Of a stretch of 64,000 nucleotides of DNA, positions 1-8,682 are shown in pieces. Source of the DNA: Luteolibacter flavescens (GTDB taxonomy: Bacteria; Verrucomicrobiota; Verrucomicrobiia; Verrucomicrobiales; Akkermansiaceae). The notes beneath the pieces were generated by a model. It did no database searches. It was not told the origin of the DNA and saw nothing but the letters and a program-made list of their open reading frames with translations. Position 1 is the stretch's first letter; every line of letters begins with the position of its first letter. Both the position numbers and the translations under genes were made by a program. The stretch is from positions 62,001 to 126,000 of the forward strand of contig NZ_JAPDDS010000004.1 of the NCBI RefSeq assembly GCF_025950085.1, given 5' to 3'.

Positions 1-1
1 G

Positions 2-1111
2 GAGGAGGACTTCCAGCCCGGCGAATGGACGCCGCCGCAGCCGGTCGAGAATTTCCGCCCGCCGCTGCCGAATTACTCTGTCGCCGTTCTCGCCCGCTGG
101 CTGCGCGAGGATCTCTACCGCGGGCTCGTGGTGATGATCGGCGATCTGGAGCCGGAGGATCACGAGACCGTTTTCCACTTCTGCCTGGACCTCGGCGCGC
201 CCGTCGCGGTGGAGGCCACCAGCGGCTTGCGCGAGGCGCTCGGCCAGCTCGCCCTGCCGGATCCGGACCGCATGCTGAAGGATCGCCCACCGGGGAAGAT
301 CCTGCGCCTCGGCGGCGTGCCGAGCGGGCGCTTCTGGCGGGACCTGGAGGACCTGCCTGACACGGAGATTTGGAACATCACGCGCACCGGCTTCCCGGGA
401 CTTGCGCGGAAGTGCGATACCATCACCTCGCCCGTGGGCCGTGTGATCCAGGGCCTCGGCGACGTGGAAAATGCGGGCGACGCGCTCGACTACTTCCATC
501 GTACTTCGCGCCGCGCCGGGGAGATCGATGACCTGCTGGAAGCCTATCCGGACAGCGAGCCGGGCCTGCTGCGCGTGCTGTCTTCCTACGCCTCCACGGG
601 CTCGTCGCTGTATCTCGGGAACAGCATGCCCATCCGCGAGTGGAATCTCTTTGCCCAGCGCGACAAGCCCGTCACGGACGTGCGGGCGAACCGGGGTGCG
701 AACGGTATCGATGGCCAGCTTTCCACCTGGCTGGGCTGGACGGCGGACGTCGAGGACTCGTGGTGCCTCGTGGGGGACCTGACCGCGCTCTACGACCTCG
801 CCGCGCCGGCATGGCTTGGCCAGATCGAGACAAAGGGCCGTGTCTTCGTGGTGGTGAACAACGGCGGCGGCCAGATCTTCTCCCGCCTGCCGCGTCTCGA
901 TGCGATGAGCGACCGGGCGAAGGACCTCATGCTGAATCCCCACGACGTGCGCCTCGATGGCTGGGCCGCGATGTGGGGCATGCGCTACCTGAAGATCACG
1001 AATGAAGACGGCTTCGACGCGCTGGAGCCGGGCGACGTTTCATTGCTCGTCGAGGTCATCCCGGATGCGGGCGAGACAAAGGAATTCTGGAAGGCGTGGG
1101 ATGCCAGGTAG
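2..1111 (+). CDS. menD: MenD, SEPHCHC synthase (C-terminal part, 5' end outside window)
   Basis: Thiamine-diphosphate enzyme of menaquinone synthesis: it joins isochorismate and 2-oxoglutarate to give SEPHCHC. The frame is open from base 2, so the N-terminal pyrimidine-binding domain lies off the window; about 369 residues remain. Visible family motifs are LYLGNSMPIR, ANRGANGIDG, the ThDP/metal-binding stretch LVGDLTALYDLAAP and VVVNNGGGQIFSRLP, which together are characteristic of MenD rather than of acetolactate synthase. An internal ATG at 128 is not needed as a start because clear coding sequence precedes it. The gene is convergent with the next gene, with 6 bases between the stops. Presence of menD implies a menaquinone-based respiratory chain. 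Confidence 0.93.
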   Translation, partial: EEDFQPGEWTPPQPVENFRPPLPNYSVAVLARWLREDLYRGLVVMIGDLEPEDHETVFHFCLDLGAPVAVEATSGLREALGQLALPDPDRMLKDRPPGKILRLGGVPSGRFWRDLEDLPDTEIWNITRTGFPGLARKCDTITSPVGRVIQGLGDVENAGDALDYFHRTSRRAGEIDDLLEAYPDSEPGLLRVLSSYASTGSSLYLGNSMPIREWNLFAQRDKPVTDVRANRGANGIDGQLSTWLGWTADVEDSWCLVGDLTALYDLAAPAWLGQIETKGRVFVVVNNGGGQIFSRLPRLDAMSDRAKDLMLNPHDVRLDGWAAMWGMRYLKITNEDGFDALEPGDVSLLVEVIPDAGETKEFWKAWDAR

Positions 1112-1117
1112 CAGGCG

Positions 1118-1576
1118 CTACATCACCTCGCTGACGAAGAGCGCGGGCTCCTCCAGCGAGTCGCCCATGCGCAGGCCGAGCAGCTTTTGGTAAAGCGCGC
1201 TCGCCGGGGTGAGCAGGGTGATTTCGCGCCCCTCCCACTCCAGCGTCACGCCGCCCGCGGCGGGGACGAGCAGGAACCACTGGCTCTCGTCATCGAGATC
1301 CACCTCGACCAGCGCGCCCGCATCGATGGGGTCCTCGGTGCCGAATTCCGCGAGCTGCAGCGTCTCGAAGGCGGTCACGTCGCGCGCCATGTCCTCCACC
1401 TGCTTCGCCTGTCCGGCGGCCAGGTAGGAGGCCTCCAGACTACGGGTATCGTACTTGCTCTCCGCCTTGCTGCCGGGGTCGGTCGCGGCGGCATGGCTGT
1501 CGCGTGCGGCCTGCGTCAGGCGTTCGAAGCGTGAGCGGAGTTCGTTGCGGATGGCGTCGAGGAGTCGGTCTTTCAT
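1118..1576 (-). CDS. GreA/GreB-family transcription elongation factor-like protein
   Basis: A 152-residue protein. The central stretch SKAESKYDTRSLEASYLA followed by AGQAKQVEDM resembles a GreA/GreB-related family found in many proteobacteria and PVC bacteria, and the C-terminal half (GALVEVDLDDESQWFLLVP, then LLTPASALYQKLLGLRMGD) looks like the FKBP-like GreA C-terminal domain. The long acidic-tipped coiled coil of true GreA is shortened here to roughly residues 1-65. A role at the RNA polymerase secondary channel is inferred from family resemblance only. It starts at an ATG and is divergent from the Spx/ArsC-like gene, with 50 bases between the two starts. Confidence 0.72.
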   Translation of the reverse strand: MKDRLLDAIRNELRSRFERLTQAARDSHAAATDPGSKAESKYDTRSLEASYLAAGQAKQVEDMARDVTAFETLQLAEFGTEDPIDAGALVEVDLDDESQWFLLVPAAGGVTLEWEGREITLLTPASALYQKLLGLRMGDSLEEPALFVSEVM

Positions 1577-1626
1577 CGGCGGGCGTGCAGCCTTGCGCGG
1601 ACCGGGCCGCGAGGCAAGATCGCGGC

Positions 1627-1980
1627 ATGTTGACCGTGTATGCCTACCAGAACTGTGACACCTGCCGGAAGGCGCTGAAGTGGCTGAAGGCGGAGGGCAT
1701 CTCGCACGAGGTGAAGGCGATCCGCGAGACGCCGCCGGCTCCTGCCGAGCTGCACGCTGCCATCAAGGCCCTCGGCGGCGAACTCCGCCCGCTCTTCAAT
1801 ACTGCCGGTGGCGACTACCGCGAGCTGGGCATGAAGGACAAGCTGCCCACCATGACCGCGGATGAAGCCGTCGCGCTGCTCTCGAAGAATGGCAATCTCG
1901 TGAAGCGGCCCTTCGTCATCGGCGAGGGCGTGGTGCTCACCGGCTTCAAGGAAGACGAGTGGCGGAAGGCGCTGAAGTAG
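1627..1980 (+). CDS. Spx/MgsR/ArsC-like thioredoxin-fold protein
   Basis: A 117-residue protein of the ArsC/Spx superfamily. It has an N-terminal CxxC motif (YQNCDTCRKALKWL) in the position of the arsenate-reductase/Spx redox cysteines, then LFNTAGGDYRELGMKD and the late conserved NLVKRPFVI segment with the RP dipeptide. In this family the CxxC form is shared by Spx/MgsR-like regulators and YffB-like proteins; sequence alone does not separate a redox regulator from a reductase. The ATG at 1627 is chosen over an open extension upstream because the fold starts immediately there. The gene is convergent with the phospholipase gene. Confidence 0.8.
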   Translation: MLTVYAYQNCDTCRKALKWLKAEGISHEVKAIRETPPAPAELHAAIKALGGELRPLFNTAGGDYRELGMKDKLPTMTADEAVALLSKNGNLVKRPFVIGEGVVLTGFKEDEWRKALK

Positions 1981-1990
1981 GGCGCGCGGG

Positions 1991-3037
1991 TCACGGCTCG
2001 AGCTTCTCCCCGTCCTTCTCCAGCACGGGATTTCCGCGGACCAGACGGTTGCGCTCGAAGGAGATCTTGTCCGCCCCGGTGAAGTAGTCGGTGCTCACCC
2101 ACTGGGCCCCGCTCGCGAAGGCCTTGTCGCGCATCTTGTCGGAGGGCTTGTTCACGTTCGCGCGCGTGCGGACGAGGAAGCCCGCCTTGACGAGGCGCTG
2201 GATCTTGTCGAACTCGCGCACGGGGTCGTTGCACTTGAACCACCCAGCGGCGGGATGGTCCTCCTCCGGAGCGCTGGCGAAGATCAGGCGGCCTTCGAGC
2301 GATGGATTTTCCTCCAGGTAGCGCTTGCGGATCACGTCGGTGTTATCGAGGCAGAAGATGAATTTCCCGCGCAGGCTGTCCACCTCGGGCCAGCCGCTTT
2401 TCATCACCGCCTCGCGTAGCGTGGCGCTGGTGCCGCGCACGTCGTCCGGGCGCAGGATGCGGCTGGCGGGGATCACCGAGAGGATCTCCTTTTCGAGGCC
2501 GAGCAGGCGCTCGCGGGTGAAGGTCTCCGGCTTCGTCGGCAGCGGCGGTTGCGGCTGGTCCTTGCACTCCAGCAGGATCATCACGGGCAGGTGGCGCGGG
2601 TGCTTGTCCGACCACGCGAGCATCTCCGCCAGCCCGCCGGTCAGCAGCGGGGTATTGCTCCAGCAGTCCACGTCGGGCACGTGCAGCACCTTCGTGCCGG
2701 GCTTCTTCCACAGGCCGTCCGGGTCGTGCGGCGGCAGCTTCGTATTGCGCAGCTTGGCGAGCTTCAGGCCCAGGGGATCGGCGAAGAGGCCGCCCTTTTC
2801 ATCGAGGAAGATATCGAGCTCGAATTGGCGGATGCCGAGGTCGAGCTGCTTTGCCAAGGGCGGGTGAGAGTAGTTCCACGCCTCGGCGTTCTTGTTGAAG
2901 GTCTTCAGCGTGCCGAGCAGTGCCGGGGGAGGAGCGAGGTGGTAGGAATTGTGGCTGCCCAGCGCCTGGATCTCATTCAGCCGTGGCGAGGCCATGGCGA
3001 GGGTGGGGAGCAGGCAGGCGAGGAGGCTGAGACGCAT
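1991..3037 (-). CDS. Ca2+-dependent phosphatidylinositol-specific phospholipase C-like protein, secreted
   Basis: A 348-residue exported protein. Residues 1-16 are a signal peptide. It is followed by the PLC-type TIM-barrel start LGSHNSYH with the presumed catalytic His29, the acidic pair in RQFELDIFLDEKGG, and a second histidine in KVLHVPDVDCW. These match the Ca-dependent bacterial/fungal PI-PLC family (GDPD/PLC superfamily). Later segments (LECKD, FIFCLDN, STDYF near the C-terminus) fit closing strands of the barrel. The substrate is not provable: lysophospholipid or inositol lipids are both possible. It is divergent from the DUF6797 cytochrome gene across 141 bases that contain a 14-base palindrome. 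Confidence 0.82.
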   Translation of the reverse strand: MRLSLLACLLPTLAMASPRLNEIQALGSHNSYHLAPPPALLGTLKTFNKNAEAWNYSHPPLAKQLDLGIRQFELDIFLDEKGGLFADPLGLKLAKLRNTKLPPHDPDGLWKKPGTKVLHVPDVDCWSNTPLLTGGLAEMLAWSDKHPRHLPVMILLECKDQPQPPLPTKPETFTRERLLGLEKEILSVIPASRILRPDDVRGTSATLREAVMKSGWPEVDSLRGKFIFCLDNTDVIRKRYLEENPSLEGRLIFASAPEEDHPAAGWFKCNDPVREFDKIQRLVKAGFLVRTRANVNKPSDKMRDKAFASGAQWVSTDYFTGADKISFERNRLVRGNPVLEKDGEKLEP

Positions 3038-3115
3038 GACGCTCCGACTAGCGCGTGGAGGCGGGTGCGGCTAGGTGAAACGGGTCCGGTGACGGTTTCG
3101 TGAGGCATGACGAAA

Positions 3116-3129
3116 TTTTGCATGCAAAA
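3116..3129. promoter_or_regulatory. 14-base perfect palindrome in a divergent promoter region
   Basis: TTTTGCATGCAAAA reads identically on both strands. It lies between two divergently transcribed exported-protein genes, 50 bases before the chosen start at 3179. Position and symmetry suggest an operator for a dimeric regulator; the regulator is unknown and the site has no confirmed function. Confidence 0.35.
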
Positions 3130-3178
3130 ATTAGCCGATGTCTTGTCGTATCAACTCCCGCTTCCCATGCTTTCCCGG

Positions 3179-5746
3179 ATGAAACCCTCCTTCCCGCTGC
3201 TCGCCGTGCTGTCGCTTTCGCTGGCGGGCCCGTCGGCTGCGGCGTCGCCATTCTTCGATCCCGCGGTGCCGGTCCACGCCACGCCGGTGAATGCCGGATC
3301 GGCCGGGGTGATCGCGCGCGGCCTGCTGGTCCGCACCGGCGGGGATGGCTGGGTGGTCTTTGACCAGGACCTGCTGCGGCCCGCGCTGTGGTTCCACGCG
3401 CCGGAGGGAAAGCCGCCGGTCTCGCTCGCGATGATGTCCCAGGCCTCGTGGGAAAAGGCGACGCAGAAGGGCGGGGTGAAGCCGCCGGTGCCTGCCGCAC
3501 CCGGGCTGGCGATGACGCCGGAGCTGCCGGGTGTCGCGGGGAATGCCGATGATCTCCTGAAGGATCCGCGTCCCACTTACGGCAACGATCCCGGCCGGGG
3601 CGGGCTGGAAGGCACGGGCCGCCGCTTCCTCGGCTACCACCTCGCGGGAGATGCCGGGGTGCTTTCCTACCAGTGCGGCGGGTTGGTGGTGCGCGAGTGG
3701 TACGATGGGAATAGTAGCAATCTCAGCCGCCATCTCTCGGTCGCGGCGGGTGGGGAAATGCTCTTTCTGGTGGCGGCGGGTGATTTCGAGGTGAAGGGTG
3801 CGACCGCCACCTCGCCCGCGCTCCAGGTCTCCGGCAATCACCCCGGCCTGAAGCTGGAGGCGCGCGAAGGCCACCTTTTCGCCCGGCTCGCGGCATCGAA
3901 AGGGGACAGGCGCGTGACGCTGAACTACGGGAAAGATCGTACCAGCTCCACGAGTCCGACGCCCGCTCCACCGGCAGCCTACGCGCCGCGCTGGAAGCAG
4001 GGCATCGACACGCGCATCACGGAGGCCACCCGCAGCGGACCAGGCTGGGCGCTGGACCGGATCGCACTGCCGGAGGGGAATCCGTGGAAGCGCCGCGTGC
4101 GCCCGGCGGACATCGTTTTCCTGTCCCCGGAGAAGGCCGCGGTGGTCACCTTCGAGGGGGATGTCTGGCGGTTGGATCTCGGCGGGGCGCGGGTCCGCTG
4201 GACACGCATTGCCGCCGGGTTATGCGAACCGCTTTCGATCGAGCAGGTGAAGGGCGTCGTGCAGGTCCACACCCGCAACGGCCTCGTCCGCCTGCGCGAC
4301 CTGAACGGCGACGGCGAGACGGACTTCTACGAGAATCATAGTAGCTTGCTCGTCCAGACCGCGGGCCTGCGCGGCTACCCGCTCGACATGGAGGTGGACG
4401 CGGAGGGGAACACGTGGTGCTCCACCGGCGGCATCGTCACCGATGACAAGACGCTCACGAACAGACCCGCGCCGGGACCCCACACCGGGGCAATCCTCAA
4501 GATCTCGGCGGACGGGACGAAGATCGACGTGATCGGGAAACACGCGCGCGAGCCATTCTTCGGCCGGGATCCTGTGACGGGCCACCTCGCGATGTCCGAG
4601 CAGCAGGGGCATTGGCAGCCATCCTCCGCCAGCTACCCGGTGCCGGAGGGCGCGTCCTTCGGTTTCGGCTACGCGGATGATTCGAAGATCACGCCGCCCG
4701 CGGTGTGGATCCCGCACGATCAGGACACGTCATCCTCCTCGCCGATGTGGCTGCGCGGCACCGCCTTCAAGGGCTGGGAGGGCGGACTACTACAACTCTC
4801 GTACGGAACGGGCAGGCTCTTCCTCGTGCGCCATGGCGAGGGCTGGCCGGCACGCGAGGGGGCCGTCATCCCGCTGGGGATCGAGACCGGCATCCCCGTG
4901 CTCCACGCCCGCACTCATCCGGTGGATGGCTCCATCTGGCTCGCCGGTTTCCGCATCTATGACTCGCGCGCGCCGGAGCTGGAGGCACTGGCACGGCTGC
5001 GCCCCACGGGCGAACCGCTGGCGGCCCCGGTGGATGCGCGAGTGGTGAAGGAAGGCGTGGTGATTTCCTTCGATGCCCCGCTCGATCCCGCCTCCGTGAC
5101 GCCGGACGCCGTGCAGGCAAAGGAGTGGCAATACAGGCGCAGCGGCGGCTACGGCTCGCCACGCTTCAAGCGCGACGGCACGCAGGGCGTCGATCCTGTC
5201 CCGACCGGCGGCACCTTCCTCTCGAAGGATGGCAAAAGCGCCTTCATCCACATCCCGGAGCTGAAGCCGACGATGCAGCTCGAAGTCAGCCACCGCTTTC
5301 ACCTGAAGGGCGGGAAGGATGACGCTCGCTCGGTTTTCTTCACCGTGGCCGCGCCTTCGCCTGCGGTGTGGGACGCGCTGGGATTTGACACGCCGAGGCT
5401 GGATGCGGCCGCGGCGAGCGTGCATGGCGGCGCGGCCGCGAATGCCACGCCGACCGTGGAGTTGGGCAAGGATCTCTCCACCCGCTACGGGTGCATCGCC
5501 TGCCACTCGCTCGATGGCACGAAGGAAGGCCACAGCGGTCCCTCGTGGAAGGGCCTCTACGGCTCGGAGCGCCGCCTGACCCAAGGGCCTCCGCGCAAGG
5601 CGGACGATGCCTATCTCATCGAGTCGATGGTGGACCCGGGCAAGGCAATCGTGGAGGGCTACGCGCTCGGCATGGGCAGCTACGCCGGGGTGCTGAGCGA
5701 CGCGGAGATGCAGAGCATTGTGCTCTTCATCAAGTCGCTGGAGTGA
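3179..5746 (+). CDS. DUF6797-type secreted beta-propeller protein with C-terminal cytochrome c
   Basis: An 855-residue exported protein. The chosen ATG at 3179 gives a clean signal peptide (MKPSFPLLAVLSLSLAGPSA); in-frame ATGs upstream at 3107 and 3122 would only add a poor leader. Residues of about 300-680 read like a sorbosone/PQQ-dehydrogenase-type propeller with repeated blade sequences (DIVFLSPEKAAVVTFEGDVW, DLNGDGETDFYENH). The last 100 residues are a c-type cytochrome with a CxxCH heme site (YGCIACHSLDGTKEGHSGP) and a later methionine (LGMGSYAGVL) as possible sixth ligand. This layout is typical of large periplasmic cytochromes of planctomycetes and verrucomicrobia, thought to oxidise sugars; the substrate is unknown. 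Confidence 0.8.
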   Translation: MKPSFPLLAVLSLSLAGPSAAASPFFDPAVPVHATPVNAGSAGVIARGLLVRTGGDGWVVFDQDLLRPALWFHAPEGKPPVSLAMMSQASWEKATQKGGVKPPVPAAPGLAMTPELPGVAGNADDLLKDPRPTYGNDPGRGGLEGTGRRFLGYHLAGDAGVLSYQCGGLVVREWYDGNSSNLSRHLSVAAGGEMLFLVAAGDFEVKGATATSPALQVSGNHPGLKLEAREGHLFARLAASKGDRRVTLNYGKDRTSSTSPTPAPPAAYAPRWKQGIDTRITEATRSGPGWALDRIALPEGNPWKRRVRPADIVFLSPEKAAVVTFEGDVWRLDLGGARVRWTRIAAGLCEPLSIEQVKGVVQVHTRNGLVRLRDLNGDGETDFYENHSSLLVQTAGLRGYPLDMEVDAEGNTWCSTGGIVTDDKTLTNRPAPGPHTGAILKISADGTKIDVIGKHAREPFFGRDPVTGHLAMSEQQGHWQPSSASYPVPEGASFGFGYADDSKITPPAVWIPHDQDTSSSSPMWLRGTAFKGWEGGLLQLSYGTGRLFLVRHGEGWPAREGAVIPLGIETGIPVLHARTHPVDGSIWLAGFRIYDSRAPELEALARLRPTGEPLAAPVDARVVKEGVVISFDAPLDPASVTPDAVQAKEWQYRRSGGYGSPRFKRDGTQGVDPVPTGGTFLSKDGKSAFIHIPELKPTMQLEVSHRFHLKGGKDDARSVFFTVAAPSPAVWDALGFDTPRLDAAAASVHGGAAANATPTVELGKDLSTRYGCIACHSLDGTKEGHSGPSWKGLYGSERRLTQGPPRKADDAYLIESMVDPGKAIVEGYALGMGSYAGVLSDAEMQSIVLFIKSLE

Positions 5747-5753
5747 AGCGGAC

Positions 5754-7091
5754 TCACTGCTTCGGCGGAGCCCAGCCGATGGCGACCAGGTCGGTCACCT
5801 CGATGAATTCCCGGCCGTCATTCGTGCGGCGCTTGATCAGTCCCAGACGCAGCGGCACGCCATCGCCCGCGACCTGATGGCCGATGGTGTCCTTGTCGAA
5901 GCCATTCGATCCCTCGAAGACGGCTCTCAGTCCTGCGAGCGCGACGGAGTCCTTGCGGACCCAGGCGGTCGTCTGCCTCCCCGGCATCGGCACGCTGAGG
6001 CGGTAGCGCACCCAGTGCGGGCTCGGCTCTTCGCCGTGCTCGGGCTTCACCAGCAGGTTGAGGATGGCGGCCTTTTCCGGCGGCCCCACCAGCAGTTTCC
6101 TGAAGTGGTCGTCATTGAAGCCGGTGAAGGATTCCCAATACACCTTTGGCCCTTCGTCGGTGAAAACCACGAGCACCGGGAAGCCATCGGGCATCGCCTT
6201 CGTGCTGACCTTGAAGGAAAAGAATGTGGGTGGCGCGGACGCGGCCTGGTCCAGGCTGACGGCACTCGCCGGGATTGGGCCGTCGCCATTCTCCTTGGCG
6301 TGCTTTTCCATCTCCGGTCGTGTCTCCTCGGGATAGAGGACATACGCGCTGCGGGCCTGCCAATCGGGTGCGCCGAGGAAGGCGATCAGCGCCTCCTGGG
6401 CATCGTGCGCCTCGGACGCTTCCGGTGCGGGCGGAGGCAGTTGGCCGCTGTCCGTTTCGACCGGGGCAGGGGCGACCTCGGCGGTCGGCTCCGGCTTCGG
6501 TGCCGGATTTGGTGGACGATTCACCGCGTCCGGAGACGGGGTCTGCAGCAGATGCGGTTGCAGGTCCTTCGCGAAGTAGAACCCCACGCCCGCGAGTGCC
6601 AGGGCGAACAGCCCGATCGCGGCGAAGAGGCCCGCGCGGGATTTGCGGCGCGGCGGCAGGGGCGGGAGTTCGCTTTCGAAGTCGTCGCTGTCAGCGGCCT
6701 CTTCCTTCGCAGGTGGCAGGGGAGGGGTCGCAGGTGCAGGCGCTGGCTCACCCCATGGGCTCGGGCGGGTGTCGGCAGCGAGAGGCGGGAAAGCGGGTGC
6801 GGGGAGGGGATCTGGCGCGGCCACCGGCACTGGCACCGGAGCCACGGGAAGCTCCGCCTGCGGTGCGGGTGCAGCCACCGGTGCCAGTTCCTCCGTCGCG
6901 GGGACAGGCGTCTCGACCACCGGGAGAGCGGGCAGGCGTGCCACCTGCCCGCGGGCGGGGTCCGGGCTGATGATTTCCTGCCAGCACTTCGGGCAAGGTC
7001 CCTGCATCCCGGCGATCGATGCGGGCACGGTCAGCACCGCGCCGCATGCCGGGCAGTCGAATTGCAGGGGAGTCTCCGGGGTCGAACTCAC
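5754..7091 (-). CDS. Zinc-ribbon, single-span membrane protein of unknown function
   Basis: About 445 residues. The N-terminus has a zinc ribbon with two CxxC pairs (FDCPACGAVLTVPASI, then GPCPKCWQEI), followed by a Pro/Ala-rich linker, a charged segment (PPRRKSRAG), one membrane span (LFAAIGLFALALAGVGFYF, about residue 185) and a second Pro-rich linker. A C-terminal globular domain (about 200 residues, starting HDAQEALIAFLGAPDW) contains FSFKVSTKAMPDGFPVLVVF and WESFTGFNDDHFRKLL. This plan is common in Verrucomicrobia but has no assigned function. The GTG at 7091 is chosen; another GTG at 7154 would add 21 low-complexity residues. The gene is convergent with the cytochrome gene, with 7 bases between the stops. 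Confidence 0.68.
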   Translation of the reverse strand: MSSTPETPLQFDCPACGAVLTVPASIAGMQGPCPKCWQEIISPDPARGQVARLPALPVVETPVPATEELAPVAAPAPQAELPVAPVPVPVAAPDPLPAPAFPPLAADTRPSPWGEPAPAPATPPLPPAKEEAADSDDFESELPPLPPRRKSRAGLFAAIGLFALALAGVGFYFAKDLQPHLLQTPSPDAVNRPPNPAPKPEPTAEVAPAPVETDSGQLPPPAPEASEAHDAQEALIAFLGAPDWQARSAYVLYPEETRPEMEKHAKENGDGPIPASAVSLDQAASAPPTFFSFKVSTKAMPDGFPVLVVFTDEGPKVYWESFTGFNDDHFRKLLVGPPEKAAILNLLVKPEHGEEPSPHWVRYRLSVPMPGRQTTAWVRKDSVALAGLRAVFEGSNGFDKDTIGHQVAGDGVPLRLGLIKRRTNDGREFIEVTDLVAIGWAPPKQ

Positions 7092-7304
7092 GGGGGGCAA
7101 GCTAGGATTCCGGCGGGCGGGGTCAAGGAAGCGAGATGAATGCTTCGCTTGCACCGCCGGGATGAAAGTTAATCCAAGTTAGATTTATGCCAGTGTTAGG
7201 CAATCATTCTTTCCTTGATCCTCAATAGAAAAGATAGCTAAGACTTCAGCCCCTTACACTCCGTGACCCGCGGAGTGGTTCACCCCCATCCCCTCGATCC
7301 CCCC

Positions 7305-8525
7305 ATGAAGACTCAAGCCGCAAGGCTCCTTGGTGTCGTGTTGGCAGCATCGGCCGCCGTGACCTCTCATGTCAGCGCAGGTACGGAACCGGATCCGTGC
7401 TATCCGGACAACCGCCACGCGACCTCGACCGCGATCGGCAAGAGCACGCTCGGCATGGCATGGGCGACCTCCCGCGACGTGGGCAGCCATCTCTACCGGA
7501 ACCGCGCCGGCATCCGCCCGGGCAGCAGGCTCGTGGAGGAAACCGTGGCCGTCTCCCCGAGTGCGAAGGGCGGCATGTCCGCGAAGGGTGGTGCAAAGGT
7601 TTCCGCCATCTCCGTGCCCGTTCCAAACCGCTGGGAAGTCTTCGGCTCGCTCTTCTACCACACGCAGGACAGCGACGGTGACCGCTACGTGAACCGGAAA
7701 AAGAAGAAGGACGAGAAGGATAAGGACAAGGACAAGAAGTACGAGCTCTACGAGGTCGGTCTTGGCGGCGTCCCCGGCTTTGCCACCGGCACGGAGGAAA
7801 GCTCGCTGGATGTCTTCGGCGGCACCGTCGGCACCGAGTTCCGCATCAATCGGAACTGGACCGTCGGCGTGGGCTTCACTGCGGCGCAGGGCGATCTCGA
7901 CATGGGCTCGGTCGGCAGCGCGGACATCGATTCGATCGCGATCTCGCCTTACCTCTCCTACTACCGTGCCGATACCATCGGCTCCGCCGACCTGTGGGCG
8001 GGCCTGATGTATTCCTACGGCATGCATTCCTACGAGACCCGCCGCTACACCGGCGCGGGCATCGCGACCGGCGAGCCGGATGCGGACACGCACACGCTGG
8101 AGTTCAATGTCGGCCTGAATTTCGGTGAGCGAGATGTGCTTCACGGGCCTTACGCGGGCTTCCGCTACGTCGCGGGCACCGTGGATGCCTACACCGAGAC
8201 CGGCCCGGGCGGGACGTCCTTCAATGAGCAGGACGTGGACTCGCTGGTCTCTATCCTCGGCTACCAGGTTTCCTGGAAGATGCGCGGTGGCAGCGGCTAC
8301 TGGGTCCCGCAATTGCGCGCTGCCTGGGAGCATGAATTTGAAGACGGCAACACCACTTCCTTCGGCATCCCGTACGCTTCTTCGGACGAAGACATCGGCG
8401 TGGTCGGTGCCGGCATCGGCTACTGGTGGGACAGTGGCTGGCGCCTCGGCGTCGAGTATGAAGGCCGCTTCGGCAGCGAGACCGAGTCCCACTACGGCGG
8501 CGTCACCGCCGGGAAGGAATTCTGA
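7305..8525 (+). CDS. Outer-membrane beta-barrel (autotransporter-type barrel) protein
   Basis: A 406-residue exported protein. The ATG at 7305 begins a signal peptide (MKTQAARLLGVVLAASAAVT). The body is a run of alternating amphipathic strands (FGGTVGTEFRINRNWTVGVG, DLWAGLMYSYGMHSYETRRY, YGGVTAGKEF) that ends in a C-terminal Phe, the outer-membrane insertion signal. A charged lysine-rich loop (NRKKKKDEKDKDKDKKYEL, about residue 130) probably lies between strands. There is no passenger domain before the barrel, so it is an autotransporter-barrel-like protein, not a complete autotransporter. A strong intrinsic terminator follows at 8554. Confidence 0.78.
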   Translation: MKTQAARLLGVVLAASAAVTSHVSAGTEPDPCYPDNRHATSTAIGKSTLGMAWATSRDVGSHLYRNRAGIRPGSRLVEETVAVSPSAKGGMSAKGGAKVSAISVPVPNRWEVFGSLFYHTQDSDGDRYVNRKKKKDEKDKDKDKKYELYEVGLGGVPGFATGTEESSLDVFGGTVGTEFRINRNWTVGVGFTAAQGDLDMGSVGSADIDSIAISPYLSYYRADTIGSADLWAGLMYSYGMHSYETRRYTGAGIATGEPDADTHTLEFNVGLNFGERDVLHGPYAGFRYVAGTVDAYTETGPGGTSFNEQDVDSLVSILGYQVSWKMRGGSGYWVPQLRAAWEHEFEDGNTTSFGIPYASSDEDIGVVGAGIGYWWDSGWRLGVEYEGRFGSETESHYGGVTAGKEF

Positions 8526-8553
8526 TCGCGGCGAAATTTCCAGCGCATCATCG

Positions 8554-8587
8554 GCCCGTCCGGATTTCTTCCGGGCGGGCTTTTTTT
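8554..8587 (+). terminator. Rho-independent terminator after the barrel gene
   Basis: A 10-base stem, GCCCGTCCGG against CCGGGCGGGC with one G-U pair and a 7-base loop, is followed directly by seven T residues. It sits 28 bases after the stop of the beta-barrel gene and separates it from the chaperone operon. Confidence 0.85.
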
Positions 8588-8682
8588 GTCGGCTGCGGGA
8601 GGTTGTGGAGCGGCGTGGATTGTGTTAGATGACATGGGGCGAAAGGCGGCGGGCGCTGCTTTCGACCGCTCCATTTCCGGCC

